DNA of 64,000 nucleotides. It comes from Pseudanabaena sp. SR411 (GTDB lineage Bacteria; Cyanobacteriota; Cyanobacteriia; Pseudanabaenales; Pseudanabaenaceae). A program made the translations under genes and the position numbers. Shown here piece by piece: positions 58,195 through 64,000 of this stretch (its first letter is position 1; every line of letters begins with the position of its first letter). The notes under the pieces were generated by a model. It saw only the letters and a list, made by a program, of their open reading frames with translations, searched no databases and was not told where the DNA came from. The DNA lies in contig NZ_NDHW01000132.1 of the NCBI RefSeq assembly GCF_002251945.1, positions 1 through 64,000 on the forward strand, read 5' to 3'.

Positions 58195-60192
58195 ATGCAG
58201 GATTTTGTTTTAGTTGATCAGGTAGAAAGAACATTCCCATTGGGCGGCGGAAAAGAATATATTGCCCTTAAAGGAATTGACCTCCAAATAAGAAAAGGCG
58301 AATTTATTTCTCTCATCGGTCACTCTGGTTGTGGTAAGTCAACCTTGCTCAATATGATTGCAGGTTTAGACTTACCTACGGGCGGCGTAGTGATGCTCGA
58401 AGATGAGCGTGTAACTCGCCCAGGGCCAGATCGCATGGTGGTATTTCAAAACTATTCGCTGTTGCCTTGGCTATCGGTACGGGAAAATGTGGCTCTGGCC
58501 GTTGATGAAGTTCTTTCCCATCTGCCAAAGGGCGAACGTCATGATCTGGTGGAACGTTATGTGAATATGGTCGGGCTTGCCCATGCGATCGATAAACCAC
58601 CCACCCAATTATCGGGTGGGATGCGTCAGAGGGTAGCGATCGCCAGAGCGCTAGCCGTCCGTCCCAAACTCTTGCTCCTCGATGAACCCTTTGGAGCCTT
58701 GGATGCACTGACTCGCGGCAATTTGCAAGAAAAGCTGATGCAGATCTGTAACGAAGATCAGATCACAGCGGTAATGGTTACTCACGATGTCGATGAGGCA
58801 GTATTACTAAGCGATCGCATTGTCATGTTGACCAATGGACCCGCCTCAAAAATCGGTAACATTTTGGAGGTGGATATTCCTCGTCCTCGTCAACGCATGG
58901 AAGCAGTCAATCATCCCAGTTACTACAGCCTTCGCAGTGAAATTATTTACTTCTTAAATCAGCAAAAGCGCGTCAAGAAATTGAATGCTCGCAAGGTGAC
59001 AACGGTTGCCCGTCATGGCTTAGAAAAAGTCAATTTAGAGATCGGATTCGTTCCCTTAACCGCCTGTGCGCCGATCGCTGTAGCTAAGGAAAAAGGCTTT
59101 TTTGAGAAGCATGGACTGGATGAAGTTTCCCTTGTGCGTGAAACCAGTTGGCGCGGAATTGTTGACGGTATTGCAGGAGGCTATCTTGATGCGGCACAAA
59201 TGCCTTCAGGTTTGCCAATGTGGATGACTCTAGGCGGCAACGGTGCTTGTAAGCCCATTGTTACAGCCCTAACCATGACCCGCAACGGTAACGCCATTAC
59301 CCTTGATAAGCATTTCTACGATCGCGGCATTCATACTCTCGCTGACTTCAAAGCGATGTTGCAAAATACTCGCGATCGCACTCACCGCATGGGCGTAGTT
59401 CATCCCTCATCGATGCACAATTTGCTGCTCCGTTATTGGTTAGCGGCTGGCGGTATCGACCCCGATCTCGATGTGGAACTCAAAACTATTCCTCCCGCCC
59501 AAATGGTAGTTGACCTCAAAGCAGGTAGTATCGATGGTTTCTGCGTTGGTGAGCCTTGGAACTTCCGCGCCGCCATGGAAAATATCGGCTTTACTGTGGC
59601 AACGGATTTAGAAATCTGGCAAGGACACCCTGGGAAGGTTCTTGGTGTGCGCGAAGATTGGGCTAATGCTTATCCCAATACCCATATCGCTCTCGTTAAG
59701 GCTCTTTTGGAAGCCTGTATGTATTGCGCCGACCAAAATAATTCCGAAGAGATCCGTCAAATTCTCTCCCGTCGCGCCTACGTCAGCACCAATGTTAACT
59801 ACATCCATTTAGGCAACCCTGATGATGTCACCTGTGCGATCGACACTCCCATGCGCGAACCTGCTCACCACCAGTTCTATGGGGCTGGTGTCAATCGTCC
59901 GAGCCGTTCTGAGCATCTCTGGCACATTACCCAGATGGCACGTTGGGGCGATGTTCCCTTCCCACGTAACTGGGTGGAAGTATTAGAGAAAACCTGTCGC
60001 GTCGGCGTATTCAGTACTGCTGCCCGTGAGTTGGGTCTAACAGACATCACCTACAGCCGCAATGCGATTCAACTCTTTGATGATATTCCCTTTAATGCTG
60101 AAGATCCCATTGGCTATCTCAACCATCTAGACATTAAACGAAATATCACGATGGCAGAAATTGCGATGGAATCAATGCGAATGGTTGCTTAG
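58195..60192 (+). CDS. cmpC: Bicarbonate ABC transporter ATPase/substrate-binding fusion
   Basis: The start at 58195 (AAGGAG 9 nt upstream) gives 665 residues; a 75-nt longer frame passes through the C-rich repeat. N-terminal ABC ATPase (about 1-255): GHSGCGKST, LSGGMRQRVAIARAL, LLLLDEPFGALD. C-terminal solute-binding domain (about 275-660) is NrtA/CmpA-like (FVPLTACAPIAVAKEKGFF; GFCVGEPWNFRAA; GHPGKVLGVREDW). The fused domain is shared by NrtC and CmpC and is thought to regulate. Works with CmpD on the cytosolic side. Confidence 0.9.
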   Translation: MQDFVLVDQVERTFPLGGGKEYIALKGIDLQIRKGEFISLIGHSGCGKSTLLNMIAGLDLPTGGVVMLEDERVTRPGPDRMVVFQNYSLLPWLSVRENVALAVDEVLSHLPKGERHDLVERYVNMVGLAHAIDKPPTQLSGGMRQRVAIARALAVRPKLLLLDEPFGALDALTRGNLQEKLMQICNEDQITAVMVTHDVDEAVLLSDRIVMLTNGPASKIGNILEVDIPRPRQRMEAVNHPSYYSLRSEIIYFLNQQKRVKKLNARKVTTVARHGLEKVNLEIGFVPLTACAPIAVAKEKGFFEKHGLDEVSLVRETSWRGIVDGIAGGYLDAAQMPSGLPMWMTLGGNGACKPIVTALTMTRNGNAITLDKHFYDRGIHTLADFKAMLQNTRDRTHRMGVVHPSSMHNLLLRYWLAAGGIDPDLDVELKTIPPAQMVVDLKAGSIDGFCVGEPWNFRAAMENIGFTVATDLEIWQGHPGKVLGVREDWANAYPNTHIALVKALLEACMYCADQNNSEEIRQILSRRAYVSTNVNYIHLGNPDDVTCAIDTPMREPAHHQFYGAGVNRPSRSEHLWHITQMARWGDVPFPRNWVEVLEKTCRVGVFSTAARELGLTDITYSRNAIQLFDDIPFNAEDPIGYLNHLDIKRNITMAEIAMESMRMVA

Positions 60193-60215
60193 TTCCTTCT
60201 TTAGCAAAAATTCTA

Positions 60216-60300
60216 CTTGATCCCCCTCAATCCCCCTTGTAAAGGGGGAAGAAGAAAATAAATTGATTCTCCCCCCTTTACAAGGGGGGGCTGGGGGGAT
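60216..60300. repeat. C-rich inverted repeat in the cmpC-cmpD gap
   Basis: GATCCCCCTCAATCCCCCTT at the left and GGGGGGCTGGGGGGATC at the right enclose CTTGTAAAGGGGG/CCCCCCTTTACAAG arms, an 85-bp hairpin inside the operon. Confidence 0.7.
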
Positions 60301-60350
60301 CGTAACCTACTTACTTTCACAACCAATTTTTCAAAGAGAGCAAAAAGAAC

Positions 60351-61187
60351 ATGACCCAAACCATTCTTGAATATACAAACCAAATCGCCCAAATTCCACC
60401 CCAAGAAGCATTCTTGCGAATCGAAAATGTTTCTAAAATCTATCCCACGCCAAAAGGTGAATATGTTGTTCTTAAGGATGTCAATCTGCATATTCAAGAA
60501 GGTGAATTTATTTGTTTAATTGGTCACTCTGGCTGTGGTAAATCTACTCTCTTAAATATGGTCGGCGGCTTCTCAAAGCCTTCCATTGGTGAAGTAACAG
60601 TCAATGGCAAACTGATCACCAAACCAGGTCCCGATCGCATGGTGGTATTTCAAGGTTATGCGCTCTTGCCTTGGCTAACAGTGTATGAAAATGTCATGCT
60701 TGCCGTTGACTCAGTTAATCCCAACATGTCGAAAGGCGAAAAAAATGATATCGTCCGCCATCATTTGGCAATGGTGGGATTAAGTGAAGCCGCCGAGAAA
60801 AAGCCCACTCAAATTTCGGGGGGGATGAAGCAGCGCGTATCGATCGCTAGAGCTTTAGCAATCCGTCCTGAAGTATTGATTCTTGATGAACCCTTTGGCG
60901 CTTTGGATGCGATTACCAAAGAGGAACTACAAGAGGAACTATTACAAATCTGGACGGAGCATCGCTGTACCGTATTAATGATTACCCACGATATCGATGA
61001 GGCTTTATTCCTAGCCGATCGCCTTGTGATGATGACCAATGGTCCTGCCGCTAATATTGGCGAAATCATGCGAATTCCTTTCCCTCGTCCCCGCGATCGC
61101 GCCCAAATCATGGAAGATCCTCTATACTACGATCTTAGAAATACAGCCCTAGACTTTCTTTATAATCGCTTTGCCCATGATGAGTGA
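60351..61187 (+). CDS. cmpD: Bicarbonate ABC transporter ATPase
   Basis: This 278-residue paralogue of the nrtD product has GHSGCGKST, ISGGMKQRVSIARAL, LILDEPFGALD and LMITHDIDEALFLAD. The typical C-terminal ending YYDLRNTALDFLYNRFAHDE matches the NrtD/CmpD group. It lies after cmpC, the canonical C-D order, unlike the nitrate operon. Its last codons overlap the start region of the next gene. Confidence 0.9.
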   Translation: MTQTILEYTNQIAQIPPQEAFLRIENVSKIYPTPKGEYVVLKDVNLHIQEGEFICLIGHSGCGKSTLLNMVGGFSKPSIGEVTVNGKLITKPGPDRMVVFQGYALLPWLTVYENVMLAVDSVNPNMSKGEKNDIVRHHLAMVGLSEAAEKKPTQISGGMKQRVSIARALAIRPEVLILDEPFGALDAITKEELQEELLQIWTEHRCTVLMITHDIDEALFLADRLVMMTNGPAANIGEIMRIPFPRPRDRAQIMEDPLYYDLRNTALDFLYNRFAHDE

Positions 61188-62082
61188 TGCTCTCACCCCT
61201 AGCCCCTCTCCCAACGGGAGAGGGGAACAAGACCATCGAATCGAGTTTACTGATCGCCTTGCGGTAATTGCAACAATGCACCGCAAGGAATTAGCGATCG
61301 CCCCAGTTCTCGAAACATCATTAGGAGTCAAGGTTACTGTAGCGCAGGATTTTGACAGCGATCGCTTTGGCACATTTACCCGCGATATTGAGCGTCCTGC
61401 CAATCAAATTGAAACTGCTAAGATTAAGGCTGAGAAAGCTTTAGAGATAAGTGATGCAGATTTAGCGATCGCTAGTGAAGGTAGTTTCTTTGCGCATCCA
61501 ATTTTAGGCATAGCTTACAATCGCGAACTTGTTTTATTGCTGGATAAAAAGCATGATTTCACTGTATATGGCGAATCTCTCTCCGCAGATACTAATTTTC
61601 GCCATCAAGAGATTTCTAGCTACGAGCAAGCCTATGAATTCGCTCTCCAAATTGGCTTTCCCGATCATGCAGTTGTCTTAATCCCAGATGCTCAGACTTC
61701 CGCAAAAGAATCAATTTATAAAGGCATTAATTCAGAAGATTTGCTCAAGGAGTCTGTCCATAAGTTGCTGAGACAAGCACCACAAATCTACATAGAGACA
61801 GATATGCGAGCGCTATATAATCCCACTCGCATGAAAAATATTACCAAAGCAACAGAAGATCTCGTTCGCAAATTACAGCAACTCTGTCCCAATTGTAATT
61901 TTGTGAATTTCGATGTGGTGAAACGAATTAAGGGATTACCCTGCGAGCTTTGCGGATTGCCTACAAGAGCTACCCGCGCTAATGTCTATCGTTGCGATCG
62001 CTGCCAGTTTCAGCAAGAAGTTCTATTTCCAGATGAAGTACAAACTGCTGATCCGATGTACTGCTCCTATTGCAATCCTTAG
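61177..62082 (+). CDS. DUF6671 zinc-ribbon protein at the end of the cmp operon
   Basis: This roughly 301-residue protein probably starts at the ATG at 61177, overlapping the cmpD end (ATG at 61180 is also possible). After DRLAVIATMHRKE the core is TLGVKVTV-like, FGTFTRDIERPANQIETAKIKAEKAL and SEGSFFAHPILG, which I recall as DUF6671. The C-terminal 60 residues hold four CxxC pairs (LCPNC, PCELC, RCDRC, YCSYC), consistent with two zinc ribbons. Function unknown. Residues about 5-16 (LTPSPSPNGRGE) come from an embedded palindromic repeat. Its place in the bicarbonate operon suggests a link to carbon uptake, unproven. Confidence 0.7.
   Translation: MMSDALTPSPSPNGRGEQDHRIEFTDRLAVIATMHRKELAIAPVLETSLGVKVTVAQDFDSDRFGTFTRDIERPANQIETAKIKAEKALEISDADLAIASEGSFFAHPILGIAYNRELVLLLDKKHDFTVYGESLSADTNFRHQEISSYEQAYEFALQIGFPDHAVVLIPDAQTSAKESIYKGINSEDLLKESVHKLLRQAPQIYIETDMRALYNPTRMKNITKATEDLVRKLQQLCPNCNFVNFDVVKRIKGLPCELCGLPTRATRANVYRCDRCQFQQEVLFPDEVQTADPMYCSYCNP
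61190..61228. repeat. Palindromic repeat inside a coding region
   Basis: CCCCTCTCCC and GGGAGAGGGG with an AAC loop, preceded by CTCTCACCCCTAG: the start of a repeat class that yields LTPSPSPNGRGE peptides when read in frame. Confidence 0.75.
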
Positions 62083-62105
62083 TTTTGTGGTGCAGCCGCA
62101 CCATG

Positions 62106-62142
62106 CAACAGAAGAGTGCGGCTGTGCCGCACTCTTCTGTTG
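62106..62142. terminator. Hairpin between convergent DUF6671 and DUF790 genes
   Basis: The stem CAACAGAAGAGTGCGGC / GCCGCACTCTTCTGTTG with a 3-nt loop serves both strands, although T-runs are short. Confidence 0.75.
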
Positions 62143-62147
62143 GGAAT

Positions 62148-63362
62148 TTATTCGATCGCTTGTAAAACGACTTTGGGCGAAAGTTTATCCTTAAACCAAA
62201 CCGTCAGTGCAGGCGTATCACTTACTTTTACGCCAGCCTTCTCCAGATTTAGGCGTTCAGAAATCGCCAAAATCAAATTCTCACAATTAGCCTGCCGCAC
62301 TTGCGAAAATTTCTTGCGTAAATATTCAGGTCGCCAATAGCCGACAATCTCTAAGAGATAAGTACGTCCATCGGGATGCACTAATCGAAAGTCTGGAATC
62401 ATCACACTTCCAGGGATAGGAATTAAATCAACTTCTCTTTCTAACTTCCATTCTGTTTTTAATTCTGCCCATCGCTCAGCAAACGATGACTCGATCGCAC
62501 TGTCATACATTTTGCCAGCAGGATAATGACTAACTAAGCCACAATCAGAATCGAGCGTAAATAAACCAGTGCGCTTTTGTTTTGAATAAGCATCTTTTTC
62601 AACGAGAGTGGCGTTGAGGCTCCATTTAGTAACATGTAGTAAAGCAGGAAGTAGCTTGGCGATCGCTAATCCGTAACGGGTACTCGTACCAAACAGACTC
62701 GTTGCGCCATCAACGGTAATCGTAAAGCCATAATCAACATCACCTTCAATATAGGACATCAATTGAAATAGTTTGAGATAACGGAACAGTAGCTTGTATT
62801 CTCCTGGATCATTTCGATGGACTTTGAGCGTCATATGACTTGCCCGATAGAAAATCCCCTGCACTTGCGAGAGATTATAACGATGAATGAGGGCTTCAGG
62901 CGTAGGGCTTTCAAATTCGGTCAGAATCCGATTTTCCATCAGATCGGCATAGAGTCCCGTTGTAATTTGGGAAGGTAGGACTTCGCGTTTCAGTTCTTCG
63001 GTCAGTTTATCGGCAAGTTTTGTAAGGGTTTGCTTTGTAACTTGCTGACTAGGGATAACTTGCGCTGATAATTCAAAAATGCGGCGACGTAATTCCTGCG
63101 GTTCGAGGGGACTCATAATTTCAAAGGTGCTGAAGCTGGATTTGAGAATATGAGCTAATCCTCGCTTCACCCGATAGTCAGGAGTATCGCCTTCAAGTTC
63201 TTGCAATAGGCGATCGAGTTCCCCCTGTGTACCACCATTAGCATTCTCAAAAATTGCGATTAATTCTATGGCGATCGCCTGATGCTTATCATCTAATTTC
63301 AATCGTTTAGGAACGACGGTTTCGCCATTCAGTCGATGCATCAGGAGTTCGCTAGGCAGCAT
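62148..63362 (-). CDS. DUF790-family (Bax1-like) nuclease
   Basis: This 404-residue protein is of the DUF790 family, known in archaea as Bax1, a structure-specific nuclease partner of the XPB helicase. Features: LPSELLMHRLNGETVVPKRL at the N terminus, ENRILTEFESPTPEALIHRYNLSQVQGIFYRA in the middle and VMIPDFRLVHPDGRTYLLEIVGYW near the C terminus (Asp and Glu of a PD-(D/E)XK-like site, the Lys further on). The N-terminal 120 residues are helical. No helicase gene lies to its right in the window; in other cyanobacteria one usually does, so the partner may be elsewhere. Confidence 0.8.
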   Translation of the reverse strand: MLPSELLMHRLNGETVVPKRLKLDDKHQAIAIELIAIFENANGGTQGELDRLLQELEGDTPDYRVKRGLAHILKSSFSTFEIMSPLEPQELRRRIFELSAQVIPSQQVTKQTLTKLADKLTEELKREVLPSQITTGLYADLMENRILTEFESPTPEALIHRYNLSQVQGIFYRASHMTLKVHRNDPGEYKLLFRYLKLFQLMSYIEGDVDYGFTITVDGATSLFGTSTRYGLAIAKLLPALLHVTKWSLNATLVEKDAYSKQKRTGLFTLDSDCGLVSHYPAGKMYDSAIESSFAERWAELKTEWKLEREVDLIPIPGSVMIPDFRLVHPDGRTYLLEIVGYWRPEYLRKKFSQVRQANCENLILAISERLNLEKAGVKVSDTPALTVWFKDKLSPKVVLQAIE

Positions 63363-63428
63363 AGATGTTTCACGAAAATGCTAATTTAAAAGCAGAGTAT
63401 TTATTGTCATTTGAGTATAAGAGTAAAC

Positions 63429-64000
63429 ATGATTCGATATTTGCCCCTTGTGGTAGGGACGTTGGGAGGCTTTGCCCTACTAGCAAATCGGATGGTAACA
63501 TTCAATCTCACGGCTAGCCAATCTCGCGCTGATGCTCTAGGGGTTTTATTGAGTGCTGTGTTGATTTTAGTGGGGTTACTATGGCAACAAGCTCAGCCGA
63601 AGCCCCCTGAGGCTGTAACTTTGATTGGCGGAGAAGGGTTAGAAATTGATGACTCGCTAAGCGATGCAGTTAAAACTGAACTGGCTTGGGCTTCGCATAT
63701 TTTGCTGACTAATACAGTTACTAAGGTGGTAGCGGTTTATTACGATCGCCAAACTATTCTCCGCCGAGGCATTTTAGGCAAAAGCAAACAGGTAAATATC
63801 GGCGCGATCGCTGAGCGCGTAATGAAAACCCAGAAGCCAATTTATCTAGTCAAATTAGAGCTTTATCCAGGACGGGTGGAGTTTGATTATCTACCCGAAA
63901 ATACTCAGGGTGTAATCGTGCAACCTCTGGGCGAAAAAGGAGTCATGGTATTAGGAGCAAATATTCCTCGTAGCTATACTAAGCAAGATGAAAATTGGGT
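63429..64000 (+). CDS. CCB2/CCB4-like cytochrome b6f assembly protein (runs off window)
   Basis: The frame is open for 190 codons from the ATG at 63429 to the window end. Two N-terminal membrane helices (about 3-20 and 36-52: ADALGVLLSAVLILVGLLW) precede a domain with GGEGLEIDDSLSDAVKTELAWASHILLT, VAVYYDRQTILRRGI, VYLVKLELYPGRVEF-type LVKLELYPGRVEFDYLPENT and GANIPRSYTKQDENW. This pattern is found in proteins annotated as cofactor assembly of complex C subunit B, which attach heme ci to cytochrome b6. Divergent from the DUF790 gene, 66 nt apart. Confidence 0.75.
   Translation, partial: MIRYLPLVVGTLGGFALLANRMVTFNLTASQSRADALGVLLSAVLILVGLLWQQAQPKPPEAVTLIGGEGLEIDDSLSDAVKTELAWASHILLTNTVTKVVAVYYDRQTILRRGILGKSKQVNIGAIAERVMKTQKPIYLVKLELYPGRVEFDYLPENTQGVIVQPLGEKGVMVLGANIPRSYTKQDENW

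Noticed and set aside
53971-61187. Reading the second transporter as a duplicate nitrate or a cyanate system
   Set aside because: The HPEE and FSTGDPW residues are of the CmpA type, a porin lies in the operon, and cyanate systems lack the binding-domain fusion seen in cmpC.
1-64000. tRNA, rRNA or tmRNA genes
   Set aside because: I looked in the larger gaps for cloverleaf arms and TTCGA-type loops and found none; every strong hairpin there is a simple palindrome.

Overview
The window is chromosomal DNA of a cyanobacterium, most like a filamentous Pseudanabaena-type species; the genus is an inference. Evidence: very frequent HIP1 palindromes (GCGATCGC), moderate-to-low GC, and typical cyanobacterial genes: RpaA, NdhB, ferredoxin-nitrite reductase NirA, the nrt and cmp transporters, an SLH-OprB porin, ThiE with its N-terminal extension, solanesyl diphosphate synthase, GlgA, and a CCB-type cytochrome b6f assembly protein. 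No rRNA, tRNA or CRISPR array was seen.

Layout. 0-2 kb: edge of an IS1634-type insertion sequence, a broken sunset-domain gene, a glycosyltransferase. 2-8.7 kb: ABC-F ATPase, a MASE1 hybrid kinase with a REC-PAS regulator, thiE. 8.8-14 kb: housekeeping and conserved unknown genes, plsY, and a beta-propeller/AlkD fusion. 14-20.6 kb: IS256 remnant, a MacAB-like efflux operon, a CDF metal transporter, a zinc metallopeptidase. 20.7-24.5 kb (accessory): TPR-gene debris around a hicAB toxin-antitoxin pair, then a three-gene operon of a KAP-like P-loop ATPase and two small proteins sharing a motif. 24.6-34 kb: the nitrate assimilation operon nirA-nrtA-nrtB-nrtD-nrtC-narB, with a textbook NtcA promoter. 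34-47.5 kb: core genes (rluB-type synthase, RodZ-like, BFN nuclease, gpsA, sulfurtransferase, sds, rpaA, glgA), an inverse-autotransporter-like protein and a membrane PD-(D/E)XK-like protein. 48-51.9 kb (accessory): decayed toxin-antitoxin loci, including a phycobiliprotein-like domain fused to an antitoxin tail next to a PIN toxin carrying an amber stop, and an HNH nuclease. 51.9-62.1 kb: ndhB, then cmpA-porin-cmpB-cmpC-cmpD plus a DUF6671 gene. 62.1-64 kb: DUF790/Bax1-like nuclease and the start of a CCB-like gene.

Two paralogous ABC uptake systems lie about 20 kb apart: one for nitrate/nitrite (N supply, NtcA-controlled) and one for bicarbonate (C supply, probably CmpR-controlled). They are told apart by context and by substrate-site residues (HPEK in NrtA, HPEE in CmpA). 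The intergenic DNA is rich in small palindromic elements. Three families are repeated within the window; one 101-bp, three-hairpin family has a copy nested inside another element with an apparent 3-bp target duplication, which is direct evidence that it moves.
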